A DNA stretch of 61,624 nt from Pezicula radicicola (GCA_003008705.1 PDUO01000089.1:87607-149230), one strand, 5' to 3'. Counted from the first letter of the stretch, positions 48,209-59,880 are shown. The notes: generated from the letters alone by a model not told the origin. Translations and numbers: made by a program.

Positions 48209-48940
48209 AGGGGATATGAAGCTCGTAGAGGAGGGCTTTGCGATCGTGTACTGCAGGATAGACTAGCTGGAGGCTGGGCTGGCGGAAAATTTTACCATTC
48301 ATGACAAGTCGAAGAATCAGCTGACGGTCAAGCTAGCAAAATACCACGATATCGAGAACGGCGCGATCGACCTGCTACCCGTGGTGGTGCGAGGCGGCTT
48401 CGTAGTCGTGGACTTCGCGATAAATAAGCTAACTGTCGGGATGGTGCGAGGCGGCTTCACTATCGTAAACTGTAGAATGGACAAGCTGTCGGCCGAGCTA
48501 GAAGGGCAAGGCTTTACCATTGTTAACAAGTCGAAGGACTAGCTGAAAGCAAAGCTGCCGAGGGGTCCCACCATCACAGGCAGATGGCTAGACTGGTTGA
48601 CGGAACAGGACGATAGACCAGCTGGCCAGTCGATTGGAAAAAGGCTGTACAATCGTAGACCATTCGGCGACCGAACTCACGGCGAAGATGGTAAAAGAGG
48701 GCCTTCACCGTATGGAAAAATCGAGAGGGGGGGGGGNNNNNNNNNNNNNNNNNNNNNNNNNNNNNNNNNNNCGGAAGCCATGCTGCGAAGCAACGGCCTC
48801 ACTGTCGTCAAGGAGACGGAAAAGGTACTCACCGCTAAGGCAGCAGGAGGCCGCGACATGGACCATCGCGCAAGACGCCAGCTAGCGGACGAGCTGACGA
48901 GAGAGGGCTTCGTCATGGCGGACAAGACTAGAAACTGTCG
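48209..48940 (+). repeat. Tandem peptide repeats GF-IV--(K/R)-D-L
   Basis: At least five units such as EGFAIVYCRID-LEAGLAE, GGFVVVDFAINKLTV, GGFTIVNCRMDKLSAELEG and QGFTIVNKSKD-LKAKL, with TAG codons at the matching Gln/Trp positions. The unit is also visible after the gap (REGFVMADKTRN). The pattern resembles a short amphipathic repeat used for binding. Confidence 0.6.
48727..48771. other. Assembly gap after a G run
   Basis: Ten G bases (48727-48736) precede 35 undetermined bases (48737-48771). The repeat array is therefore of unknown true length. Confidence 0.95.
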
Positions 48941-48947
48941 TCATTGA

Positions 48948-49508
48948 CGCCGTCATACGGTTCTCCATTGACAGCCGCCTCGACGACCAATTTATGAGCC
49001 TTGTCAAGTTCGCGTCCAGCCGATCCGGGCTCGGCCACGCTGCCGAGAATTACTTGGTCATGGTTAATTTCCCGCGTTGTCACCGACCAACCTTGATTCG
49101 GTTCACTGACGTGTCTTTAGCAACTTCGCCAGCTCTTGGTCAGCGCAGGTAGCAGCAACTCCCCTCCGAACAGTGCGACGATACTCCGGGGGGAGTGGGT
49201 AGAGAGACGATTACATGTCCTCACTCTCTTATCCAAGGCAAGCAACCCTTTGGGCGACAAGATCGAACACCTCGAAGATTATTCCCTCGTGGTCGGCGAA
49301 CAGACGGTCAAATTATTCACTTCGTGGCCCAGCTGGGTGGATGGTTTTCTGAATTGGCTACAAGCTATCCAGAACAAACACAAGCCTAAGGCGAGCTTCC
49401 TGCTTGAGAGGATTGAAATGGCGCGGCTCGATGACGAAGACACTGTGGGCGATCGATTACGACACATTCGTGCCGGGGAAGGGTTCCAATCAAGCTTCCG
49501 CGTCGGCC
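48948..49508. other. Region before the E2 gene, possible extra coding
   Basis: A 128-codon frame at 49136-49522 reads protein-like (LEDYSLVVGEQTVKLFTSWP, then WVDGFLNWLQAIQ) and changes to the E2 frame near 49440. It could be an N-terminal extension of the E2 gene joined by an intron or broken by a shift, or the end of another gene. No family recognised. Confidence 0.4.
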
Positions 49509-50844
49509 ATGTCGACGTATGAAACTTTCTTTTCTGCGTTGAGCCAACAACCAGCAGACCGCACAGTGACAACCTTAACGTCGATGCTCGCCAGTCTCAC
49601 CGAGACCGTCGCAGCTCTCGACCTCGAACTTCAGAATAAGCGGGTGGGTGCTAACCATTTTCATCCATCACGACGTGCAGATCAAGCTGTGGCGATTGAT
49701 GCGTCAAACGTTGGCAAGACGATTGCACGGACTCGAACAGCAGACAGCAATGCAATTCAACGCCTCCCTAAAGATCTAAGATATTTTATCGACAAAACAA
49801 GTGGAGCCAACTCATGGTTCCAAGCTCAAAGGATCGTCTATTGGCATCTGGACCGGATTGCTCGAGATGGCCCGGACTATATTAGTATTGCACCTGCTGA
49901 AGACAGCCTCTTAGATCTGATCGGGAGCTTTGAAGGTCCACCTTCTTCCCCATATGAAGGGGGAGTTTTTCACATATCGATGAAGATACCAACAAACTAT
50001 GCTCATTCACCCCCGAAGTGCCACTTCATGACGAGGATATACCACCCTAATATCGACTCTTCCGGAAAGATTTGTCTTGACATACTTCACAGTGAATGGA
50101 GTCCAGTTTTGGTCCTGGACAAGGTGTTGATTTCGATTATGAGCATCATCGATTCCCCCAACATCGAAGATCCCCTAGTCCCAGAAATCGCCAAAGTGTA
50201 TATGAAAGACAGGAAACAGTACAACGACAACGCAGCAACGTACACTCGCAAATATGCCATGCACGACGACTGCAATTTCTGTCAGGAGCTAAGTACCAAG
50301 CGCCAGTCAGTCCCGGTACATTACTCATATTGGATGTCTAAGAATTTGCACGCATTGGCTGATCGCAGTGTTGATGAATGCCTTCAGGAACTAAACATTA
50401 ACGGCACAATCCACGCTGCCCTATCACAGGCGTCCTCGCCCCAATTATCTCAACGAGCTTCATCACAGTTTTCCCCCAATCGAGCCTGCCGTACAGGCGA
50501 TCCGGATCCTGGCGGTGCCATTCTTGAGGAACAAAGAAGCGATTGAATACCTGAAGATGGTATTTGACAACATCAAAACATCGAAGGGCTCCAACATCTG
50601 GGATTTGAACATGATCTATTCTCCTCTCGAGCGGAGCCTGTCTGCGACATATTCAATATCGAAAAATGAGATACTCAAGTCCTGGAACTGCCAAATTTGT
50701 CGAGAAGATTTCACTACTGTATATTTTATACACCAAGTCTCCAAAAGCAAGGAGGCCAAAAGTAATCTTATATCCTTTGCCTCTCGAATAGCCAAGGAGC
50801 TAGAAACATCAGCGGAAGATCTGCGAAGCCAGCTCGAAAAATGA
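49509..50844 (+). CDS. E2 ubiquitin-conjugating enzyme-like (UBC domain) protein, possible frameshift
   Basis: E2 enzymes carry ubiquitin on a Cys and pass it on with an E3. From the Met at 49509 the protein has a Ser/Thr/Ala-rich lead of about 90 residues, then a UBC fold: FEGPPSSPYEGGVFHISMKI, YHPNID with the HPN signature (residues 179-181), and GKICLDIL with the catalytic Cys at residue 189, followed by EWSPVL and the usual helices. HPN-to-Cys spacing is normal. The frame first ends at 50546. A different frame from about 50400 continues sensibly (YLNELHHSFPPIEPAVQAIR, then FLRNKEAIEYL and CQICREDF) to 50842-50844, so either an intron or a one-base shift lies near 50390-50420. The start is uncertain because the frame is open back to 49404. 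The active-site motifs are all present. Confidence 0.8.
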
Positions 50845-51239
50845 CATATTCGGCCGTTGTTATCTTGAAGTACAGCGAAATTACAACTTGATTCACACCA
50901 CTTAAGTTACATTACGCAGCAGAATGGCGATTCCCGATCAATGAGATAAGATTAAGGATTACCCTAATGCTATATCACTAATTCAGAATGCGTAGGCGTC
51001 TCCATCGCAAACATAATCTTCTTTTGTGATTCCCAATCACTGACGGACCTCCATTCTCACAGAGGAACGAAATACCAAATGTAGACAATTTGCTGCTCGT
51101 TTGATTCCTCTTCGCCACCGATTCGAACAATCTAAATGACTGTCGCCTAACCTGTCTTGACTGTAATAATTTGAGCAAACACCTCCGCCCAGCGGTAAAA
51201 TCAACCGCGCGCAAAGAATGCCGAAACTATTTGTACAGG
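50845..51239. other. Spacer between convergent genes
   Basis: Holds the 3' ends of the E2-like gene and the leftward HET-s-like gene. Nothing else recognised. Confidence 0.35.
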
Positions 51240-52064
51240 CTACAAATACTTGTTGCCATATTGCACTTTCGCCTTTTCCGAGGCCACATTTTCGATATAT
51301 GAATGTCCAGGCCCAGCATGCTGCGCTCCACGAGTATACTGATTCCTGTATTGAGCATCGGCTTCACCGGTGGCTGTATTTCTGGTGAAATTGTGGCTAC
51401 CTTGGGCGGCGAGCGCTTGCTGAACTGAAGAGACGAGCAAGCTGTCGACACCTTCGGCGGCACTTTCAATTTCCGTGAAAGCGGGTTGCGACTCTATCTC
51501 CTGGACCTCTTTAACAACAAGCTCGCTTTGACGCTGTTGTGTGGCGGGAAAGAGCTGAACTAAGGCTTCGACCAGTTGAGTAACATCGGTGATCAGCCGG
51601 TCAAAGTATTTCCTCTTATATAAAGCCTGTGCTACTTTCTGGCCTACGCTGCTTCGCCGCTGACGTCTCAACGCCAGCTCCCGCATCTTGTCATGCATCG
51701 TTCGTAGGCTAGGTTCCAAGTCCATGTCGGCGTCGTACACCTGTAACTCGGTCGAATTGCTGCTCTTGGTCTTAAATCGCTGCGAGACCTTCTCGGCATC
51801 GGCCAAGCAAGCCATGATCTCCCCTAAGATCTCCTCCACTTTCTGTGCCTCAGCTAGCGTGCCCACGGGGACGTAATACTGATTGCGTGACTTATTGACG
51901 GTATCAGCCTAGCGAGACAGGCGGAGCTTGGCAATGTCGAGCTTTAAGAGTGATCTTTGATAGTCCTTGCCGAAGTTGCGCCCTAGTTGAATGTATTTAA
52001 AGTAGTCGACGTAGGTGGTAAAGATTGCTGTTAGGCTTACTGCGCCAATCACGAGACCTAACAT
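51240..52064 (-). pseudogene. HET-S/HET-s homologue (HeLo domain plus prion domain) with one nonsense codon
   Basis: In Podospora anserina HET-S kills cells when its HeLo domain is triggered by the amyloid fold of the prion domain. From the ATG at 52062-52064 a single exon of 274 codons (HET-s has 289 residues) reads MLGLVIGAVSLTAIFTTYVD, then YFKYIQLGRNFGKDYQ and a helical HeLo domain. It ends in two prion repeats, R1 at about 224-243 (HNFTRNTATGEADAQY...) and R2 at about 254-273 (HSYIENVASEKAKVQY...), with a linker. Repeat positions match HET-s. The only lesion is TAG 51909-51911 at codon 52, where RLSR-W-AD would be expected, i.e. a G-to-A change. No other stop or shift. The truncation removes the prion domain, so it is probably inactive unless read through. 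Confidence 0.9.
51246..51395 (-). other. HET-s-type prion-forming domain, two repeats
   Basis: R1 (51395-51336) and R2 (51305-51246) each have the hydrophobic pattern of the HET-s beta-solenoid with N-T-A-x-G/A-S-E, A-x-V/A-Q-Y and N-x-Y ends. Asn/Gly positions at the turns (GEA, SEK; YRN, YGN) are kept. Spacing between repeats is 30 residues against about 36 in HET-s. Confidence 0.85.
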
Positions 52065-52869
52065 TTGTGTTTAAATCAAGCAAAGCGTATATAACATTCT
52101 CGTCTCCTTCAGAACCAGCTTTTCGTAATCTTTGAACAAGGAAGTTTCCCGTTTCAAGTCTCCCTCATCCAATTTTCCTGTGATTTGATCAATTTTAGGA
52201 ATAACCGCTTGTATTGGATGGAATCTCCTATGAAACCATAGAACTCCTTGCTAGGTAACCACTCGCGAAGGCCCCATATATTGAAAAGAAGAGAATTCTC
52301 GGTGTCTTCAACTTCTTATAGAGGCCTATGGAGCCGTTTCCTGGCCTATGGTTTACGAGTACCTAAGAGAAGCTGAGTCTATTCTCCTATGTACTAGAAC
52401 ATAGAAGTGAGCCAATCAACGGTAACAGGAGATTGTGGCTGTACTTACGTCGTAAACCACTTCCTAGTGCTGTCTGGCCATATGTACATCGGGGGGGAAT
52501 GACCTGCAATGAAAAACGGATAGTAAGGTTTAAAAACGCTAATCGTCCACTCCTCCCAATCTATCCGAACGCTCTAATACTACATCTAATGGTATATCAC
52601 CAAAAACTATCGCCCTACACTCCACCTGGCTTGTAACCTGCTTAAAATCAATACGTTCTATACTCTTATACTTATATATCCCTAAATACACTGTATAATC
52701 TAATACAGAATGTACAAGTAGACCTACAATCGTGTTTACAAGGTCCTCCTTGAGTCTAACATTTGTAATGAGCTGTAGTACGTCTTCGCTGCGACAAGAA
52801 ACTTTAAAAGGCTGTATACTAGACGCCTTAGTTACGATGCGATAGTTTTCGACTTACTTTACCTATATT
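52065..52869. other. Spacer upstream of the HET-s-like gene
   Basis: Includes the presumed promoter of the leftward gene. It is followed by decayed DNA with no recognised motif. Confidence 0.35.
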
Positions 52870-53221
52870 CAAAGGTCAACTTTGTTGTTGTTCCTATGAA
52901 ATATAAACACTTACAAATAGTTTTACGTCCCGAGACAAATCAGTGCCTATGAAATTATCCCCCTCTATGATACCGAATAATTAGAAAATTGGCCTTTATT
53001 AGATTGAGACTCTTACCGTAGTATCTAGAATCATCGGGATATCGTGGCCTTTTAGTCCCTCGTTCTTGGTCACCTTCTATATCGTCATAAAATCTCTTCT
53101 AAACCTATAATGAGCTCTGGCGAATAAGAGGTATCCGTGGAAATATACCTTAGTTTGATTTTGTCACTCTTCTGCCACGTCTGCATAGGTATAATGGATT
53201 AACATTTGTTCATAATCGTTA
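52870..53221 (-). pseudogene. Decayed coding remnant, family unknown
   Basis: Leftward reading gives YEQMLIHYTYADVAEE, then KVYFHGYLLFARAHYRFRRD, then NEGLKGHDIPMILDTT and a GTAAGA donor. Further left GDNFIGTDLSRDVK appears in another frame. These look like real protein but contain TGA and TAG. I do not recognise the family. Confidence 0.4.
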
Positions 53222-53716
53222 GGTGTTATTTCTTACAGGATTAAAGATAATCAAGATGAGCCTTTGACCAAGAGGCATAGATATCCTCGCTATGTCTTGT
53301 TGGTGGTAGCCGTTTAATTGGAAGTTCGGGAACTTATACCAGCGCATTTATTATAATATTCTTACTACAATTTTATGAGACGTTGAAATCCACAATGTAC
53401 GCCAAGGGATTCCTTACCTCGAATCCTCCGCATCTCTGAAACTAATTTTAATGTATTTCACAGCAGTCATTCCATTTTCCGAATGTTTCATAGGGACACT
53501 GTTCAAATGTTGAAGCAATTTATGAAAACCTATCGGCTGCGAGGCGGTAAAGAGGTTTTCAAGGACTGTAAGTCCTACATCCTTAACTGTCTGTCGGTTA
53601 ACTTAAGTGCCTCTCAATGTCAAGGAAGTGCCAGTACTCGCGAAGATGCCCAACGAAAGAAAGATGACGCCCGGCCCAGCGTGAGTCCAGTCGGCAACAC
53701 AATGCTTGCAAGAGAT
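53222..53716. other. Spacer
   Basis: A 101-codon plus-strand frame at 53483-53788 has no recognisable motif and overlaps the antisense remnant to its right. It is not called as a gene. Confidence 0.3.
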
Positions 53717-55671
53717 TTACGAGATCGAAAAACTTTTTTTCTGAAGAAGAAAAGCTATTATAAATGGCTTGGTACTAGAATCTGTTAGATATAGACATCT
53801 TTGCGGTTCGTCTACACGTACCACTGGGTTCTTGGTTGAGAGATTAATAATGAAGACCGAAAATCCGAGGAATTTGGACATAAGCGAGTGTTTGGTGGTC
53901 TTATCCATCTGCTAACGTAGTCGTTCCTAGACTTCTGCCATAGTCCGGCTAGGAGCCTTAGCCATGTTGAAAATACTATCATCAAAGATTTAATCTAGAA
54001 GGATAACCTTAGAGCCGAACTTGTTAGTTAATTTCTATATTATCTCCTCTACATTTCTTACTTTGTCCCTGACTTTTCCAGCAAAAGGACTTCGTAGGGG
54101 TAGAAAATTCTGCATTTTCTACTTTTTTTTGGTTGGGAGGACCAAATGTAATATACTTAGCAATCAGAGGGAACTAAATACGGAAGCTTTGATCTGGCCT
54201 TTCTCTGATATATTTCATCAGGACTAGGATTAACTGATACCTCAATACTAATATCTTGAGTCGGTCGGGGTTTAATGCTCTTTTGTATCTTTGGGCGCCG
54301 CCGTGCTTTCCCCTTGATTCCCGGAAGTGATTGGGATTTGGTACTCTTTCGTTTTCTTTTGGGGCGCTGTACTTTGCCTTCGATTCCCGTAGGTTTTAAT
54401 GAAGCCGCTAACTTTTCGGCGCTGTGTAATACCCGATTAGATGCTGGATCTGGTGGTTCAAAGTATACCTTCTTTCCCAGAGGTTTTTCTGGAGGGGAGG
54501 GTGATTCTGAATTCGACGTAATAAACCGACGAGATGGAAGAATAGGAGATGGTTGTATTGGCGGTCCTGGGGAAGAGGCATTGCTTTCTGAAATACTGGA
54601 GGATGTATAGCTTTACTCCGCTCTAGGTAATCCATCATCATTGGAGATTATTGTACCTAGGGTAATATAAGGTGTATAAGGATCCGGAGATGGCGAAGTT
54701 GTAACGCCTTGAAATTGTTCCTCTTCAGCTAATGGTGTATCTTTAGCCAATCTGGCCAATGAGTTGCCTTTTGTATTAGGAAAGTATTCATTTAGTCGAA
54801 TGATACGTGGTGGGTTGCTAAAAATTTGCTTGGCTAAACTATTGCGCTGATATTCAAGAAGTTTGTGTAGTGTAGGAGAGGCTGTCCAAGACGGAGGTAT
54901 CTTATCTTCTTCGTCCTCTCCTTCGGAGTCATCATGGATAGATGGAAGTCCAATAAGACTCGGTCTGATTGTAGAAGCTGGTGTGTTCACTGTAAATCTG
55001 GTATCTTCAGTGACTATGGGATCAGTATATTGATGCCAAGGGATGATATACGGGAATGCCTACGAGACGCACCGACATCGTTATCACTACCAGTCTGGAG
55101 CAGTTGATTCTCCAAAAGTTTTTCGGCCTCTTCAAAATCGACACTGTCGTATGACTGCTCCCTAGTCCGCTCTTCACTGGGTTGCAATACCTGACGGCTA
55201 TTCACTCGTAATGGCTGCACTTTCAAGGGGCTCTGTTTGGAGTTATTCAAGATATTGTAAACTTGTATCATAACCCCGGAAAATGAGGGTGCGGACTCAA
55301 GACGAGATTTTTGGACTCTCGCGATGAATTCATCAATATCTGAGGAACTGGGAACAAGAAAAAAGATGATGAAACTGTAATATGAATAACTGTGGAGAGA
55401 TATTAATAGGATCATTTTGCGTCGCGGAATGGCAATAATCCAGTGAAATGATACATTTGGTCAGTGCCTGCTCAATATCTGTGGGTTTGATTAGTATCAT
55501 TGTTCTCTAAATTTAAGTGTCTATCTCCCCACTAATAGGTTGACTCGATTGTCGAGTTTCGATTGGCTTCAGATCCTCTGCACTACGAACGTAGCCATAT
55601 GACGAGAGTATATGAGAAGCTCTCCCGGAAGAAGTACCTAGAATCTCGTGGATGAAAGTTTTTTTTGACAT
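53717..55671 (-). pseudogene. Unknown, mostly disordered nuclear-type protein, damaged
   Basis: Read leftward from the Met at 55671 (MSKKTFIHEILGTSS). Intron (54 nt, GTGGGG, branch ACTAAT, CACAG) to DIEQALTKCIISLDY, LVPSSSDIDEFIARVQKSRL and FEEAEKLLENQLLQTGSD. Then a segment from 54990 (IRPSLIGLPSIHDDSEGEDE, PSWTASPTLHKLLEYQRN), a Ser/Pro/Lys-rich disordered tail with KVQRPKRKRKSTKSQSLP, and, past a likely intron at about 54156-54111, a helical end: KVRDKVRNVEEII-KLTNKFG, then IFDDSIFNMAKAPSRTMAEV and QMDKTTKHSLMSKFLG. TAG and TAA at Gln-like sites (54611, 54157, 53993, 53932 and others) break it. Basic clusters suggest a nuclear or chromatin role. Family unknown. Confidence 0.5.
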
Positions 55672-56086
55672 AGTTATCCTATCCCTAGAGGAACCGAAAA
55701 GGCTCGTCGAATTCACCGTGATCTATAATTGTTTACAACGTGTAGTCCGCGGGGGAACGCCAAAAAGATGGATTTGAAGGGGCATTCGTTGTACGAAATC
55801 GTTGCCAGCCAAAGTAGGTGTCCTTCTGTGCTTAACATCCATGAATACGTGTCGTTTGAAACCCTTTTCTCTGGAAAAACTCGACGATAGCCTCAGATTT
55901 TAGTTGAACTAGGGTCTTCCAATCTGAACTTTAGTACGGAAGTGACGACGACGTTGATGACTTTTCTAGCACTATAAATAGGACCTGGAGATGAGAGGAT
56001 CCTCTTTGGGTTGTTTATAGAGTTTTCCGAGATGAGGCCTTGTGGATCAGCTTGACTAGGGCCTGGACAGGATCTTGTCCAATTGG
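55672..56086. other. Spacer
   Basis: Between the leftward unknown gene and the rightward giant-gene remnant. No motif recognised. Confidence 0.3.
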
Positions 56087-58975
56087 TGTAAAACAAATTG
56101 CATGGAGATCTTGATTACTATTGTACACCGGCTGTTTGAGCTTAGTGATTCCGTGTCTGCGGATGCTATCAACCTGCTTGAAAAAGCACGCGCAATCACC
56201 TCTAACTGGATTTCTGCATTGCGATTGGAGATCCAGACCGCAACAGATGTAGAAACCTCCCGAAGATGCTCCCGGTATGCATTTTAGGCCGCTTTACTTT
56301 GGAGACGGACGTTTGCCCATTATACGGAGATCAGCCAAGATTGCCGCCTGCAGCACTTCGGAGTTTCATTAAGTGCTCCATCTCTTTGCAAGATAACATG
56401 GTCAGTAATCCTACTATGCTACCCTTGGCTTTGAAAATCGTTTTGATTTCAAAATGGTCTACCAGATGAGATTCACCTTTAGATATTCTCTTGAATCCAG
56501 TTAAGAGAACCTAATATCGTCAATTACTACTATCTGGCCAGAGGTTGGAGGGACCCAGTTAACGATGTTCTCTCGATTCGAATTTCTTCTAGGTCCAGAC
56601 CAACAGCAGGTCCAGGTCATTATTGATGCCACTTCCCAAACTACGCAGCAGACTGTGCATTTCCACCTACTAGAAGGACATCTACTTGTGATGGGGAAAC
56701 CTATTGACAAATTGCCACCAGAATGGAGAACAGCAGTGGTTTTACAGTAGCTTTTTGGTAATCAGAGCTTGCTGATATATTCTTCGTCTCTTCCTGGCAT
56801 GACCTACATGCTCGCTATCATCATAAACGGAGGTATTTGTTATAGCACGCGTGCGTGATACTGTTTTAGAGCTGATCCCGCCACAAGTATTTGGGACTCT
56901 AGATCATTTCGATTTACCTGTATCGTTAGCCGACAATTGTATACATTGGCTGGATCTTAGGACCCGAGTTATTGAGATTAGGCAGCCACCAAACATATGG
57001 ACGTTGAAGCAAAGCAACTGGCTCCTCAATTTTATTACTGGCTACACAACGCACCGCACTTCTACTCTAATCGACCCACACTCTCCGTTGTTTCAATATA
57101 TTGTACGCACTTTTAAGCACTTCGAAAGCCGTCGACACTTGACGGCATTCCAGCCAGGCCGGAGTAAATTAACCAGCGAGCTGCGGCGCTTAGAGCTCTC
57201 ATTCTTTGTGAATGGAAACAACCTGTTTGAGTCTCCTCAATTGAGATCAGAGATTGATCCTAACCAAGACGCTGGTACGTGGTACGGACTGAGTTCTAAG
57301 CTCGTCCTAAGAGAAGTAGTGAAAGTACGTGATCCAGTCACCTATTACTTGTCTTCGGTTCCACAGCGTCAAAGGAGGATTTTGGTGCCTATGGGAGAAA
57401 CTAGATATGGTCGCAACGGTTAATATATTTCACTCTTTGTTGCGAACAACGGCGACTACACGAAATTCTCGATCAATAATGTTCTTGGACGTCTTGATTG
57501 TCCAGCTGAACCCTGACTTCTGTACTTGAAAGCCATGCATCATGTGTACACGTCGTTTGTGCTCCCAGGTCCTCTGAAGGGCCGCACTGGAACCGAGGAG
57601 GCCTTGTATTGCCTGAAATCTGGATACTGTCAACCGTGGACTCCTATTACGACTGGACCCTACGAGGACTTCAACTAATTGCGAGACTGACTGCTCGGCG
57701 AGAATACTACCCGAAGGATATGAAAGTAATGCAAACAACTTTCTGGGACCCTCACCTGACAACAGTTATCTAGTATGACAGATATCGTACTAGCCTCCCC
57801 TGGAGCCCGTTGGTGAGACTCACCTGATTCTGCGGAGTCGCTTACAGCGGGAGTCCTATCAACGACAAAACTCTTACTCCGACGGACTACAACTAGCCGA
57901 AGATGAGCCATATACTACAAGAGACTGTTGGCGGGTTAGCTAAGGGCGAACTAATGTTGTTGAATGTATAAATCTCATTCGCATATAGCCTTCTGCACTC
58001 CCAATCACTCGAGACCTAGCTGGAATATTGCAGAATTGGCCAACTATTGGAGGCTATAATGGATGCTTTGGGAAAGTCCTACTTACGGACCTCCTCGATG
58101 TACAATAGGCGACGGACTGGGGGTCTCTGGTTAATCTTTGCCGAGAATCTAGCTCCAAAGATACTTATCGGCTAATGTTCTTATTTGCCATCATGTCCTT
58201 CCGTCATGATGTAGATATAGATGTACTAAGGACCTTGGTTGCTTTCACTGTGTTACAGGATTTGAAAGTCCTTATTCCACCAAAAGTAGCTAGCTTACAG
58301 TCAGTCTCGACAGAACCAAGTCCCTCGAGTTGACTATCTCTTACAATTGATGAAGACTTGTCTCGTTCTATATCGGTGAGATGTATGATCTACTTTTGTG
58401 TTTGATCTTAATCTAAACTAGCGTAGGAAGCTCGAATCTACCGAGTTAGTACACGAGAAGCAACAAGAGGCGGACTCCAAAGCGCTAGCTAAGTTTCTTC
58501 TTAAGTAGTGGCCATGCCCTGAGCCAACAATCGAGGGACTTCTCACGTCCACAACTCTCTTGGTTGATGTGGGGAAGGCTGTACAAGTTATCCGACCTGA
58601 GTGGCTGCGTTTATTCCAGAACTTGGAGTATTCCGTCTATGTTTACCAAGTACAACGTGTTCTAGATTACCGCCACGCTAATCCCGGCAGCCCGGAAGAA
58701 CCACTGGCCCTTCGGTTTGAAGAGCAAGAGATTTTTCAATGTCGCAATAGGGGAGGGACATTTCCGACATTGTAAAGGTTGCTTTCTAAAGCTGTTAAAG
58801 TCAAGTCCTGATATATTACTTTATCTCAGGCATTCGAGTCGAATGGATCGATGCCAACGTCGAACCTGCATCTAGACAATGGCAGACTACTAGAGCTTGC
58901 TTCAGCTCTATAACTAGAGATCCAAGAGCTTGGGACTATTATTAGGATTATTACCAAGTCTAAATCCGTAGTCTA
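56087..58975 (+). pseudogene. DUF3638-type giant fungal protein, internal fragment, broken
   Basis: Fungi carry proteins of about 3000 residues with a helical N-terminal region (DUF6606) and DUF3638/DUF3645, some annotated as ubiquitinyl hydrolases. Segments in order: WISALRLEIQTATDVETSRR near 56200, FSRFEFLLGPDQQQVQVIID and QQTVHFHLLEGHLLVMGKP near 56600, LFGNQSLLIYSSSLPGMTYM, FDLPVSLADNCIHWLDLRT near 56910, RRLELSFFVNGN, QLRSEIDPNQDAGTWYGLSS near 57250, NNGDYTKFSINNVLGRLDCP near 57440, RREYYPKDMKVMQTTFWDPH near 57700, then LVDVGKAVQVIRPEWLRLF near 58560. Stops such as TAG in TTVI-YDRY (Gln expected) and frame changes interrupt it. It stops where the last AT-rich block starts, so the catalytic C-terminal half is missing. 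Confidence 0.75.
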
Positions 58976-59880
58976 GCGGTATTATAGAGAGGATCTATAT
59001 ATATATACTATTAGAAGATATTATATTCTTATATAAAATTTAAGGTTTTAGAAGTAGCTACTAGGTAAATCTTAATTTATTCTTAGAAGATACTAGGAAT
59101 CCCTTATTCTATATTACTCTAACTAGTATTTATATTTTTTTTAGATAGTTATTAATCTTATAAATAAAAATAACTATATTAGAATAGAGGGGTTAATAAC
59201 TATATAAATAATTTTTAACTTTATTATTAACTTTAAACTTAATTAGAAATAATTATATTATAAAGCTTTTATAGATAAAGTTATAAAGGGTATTAAAAGG
59301 AGTATTTATTTACTCTTCTTTTAATTTTCTATTTATTAGACTTTAGGTTCTCTTAAATAAACTAAGAGTAAATTACTATAGATAAATTAATATTTAAAGG
59401 TAATAAAGTATATATTAGATAATTAGATAAACTAATTACTAAGGAAGAAAGAAGTAGAAGATAGACTCTTCTTATATATATATAGAATTACCTTCTATAG
59501 TAGTTTATTAATATATAACTAGTTATATACTAGAAACTATAATAGATAATATTCCTAAATAACCTCTTATTAGATATTCCTTCCTTAGGTATTTATAATA
59601 CTCTATATCTAATAATATTATATATTCTTATAAGGTTATATAGTAATCCTTATATTATCCCCCTCTCTTTATAATTAATAGTTTATTATTAAACTAGATA
59701 AGGATAGTTATAGAATATTTAGACTAGTACTTTATTAGTACTTTATTAGAGTATCTCTAGTAATAATTTTCTACTAATATTACTAATAGATAATTAAATT
59801 TAATTTTATCTTTATTAAATTACTTAGTATATAAATTATACTAGTATTAAATTAGAATATCTTTATCTTCTTTAACCCTA

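Larger units (their letters stand above)
46141..48947 (+). pseudogene. P-loop ATPase protein, Crinkler-like pattern, with tandem repeats, broken
   Basis: From an ATG at 46141 with stops soon after. The frame carries PAPDNW-like N-terminal helices, then Walker A FAPSGSGKTTSIFDKLSRQY near 46963, RYIVFHCFREALG, WLSFQLD, DPFLQTFRLV, Walker B-like ACIDETQEDL near 47500, and FAGTSLRMESA. That order (GKT-SIF, CIDE-Q-DL, GTSL) recalls the ATPase part of CRN/Crinkler-type and related fungal STAND-like proteins; I am not certain of the family. Downstream: GRIKWTAVYAESIVREIEQG and AEETYEKVVRDLSARLG, then repeats of about 20-30 residues with GF-IV(N/D)----D-L (48209-48940). Stops at 47390, 47527 and later, and a 35-base gap at 48737, break it. 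No effector signal peptide is seen. Confidence 0.55.

Noticed and set aside
48597..48947. Separate small gene around the assembly gap
   Set aside because: It continues the repeat array of the P-loop gene in one frame; the Met is inside the array.
52870..53221. Assignment of the decayed remnant to a named family
   Set aside because: Residues look protein-like but I cannot match them to a family with confidence.
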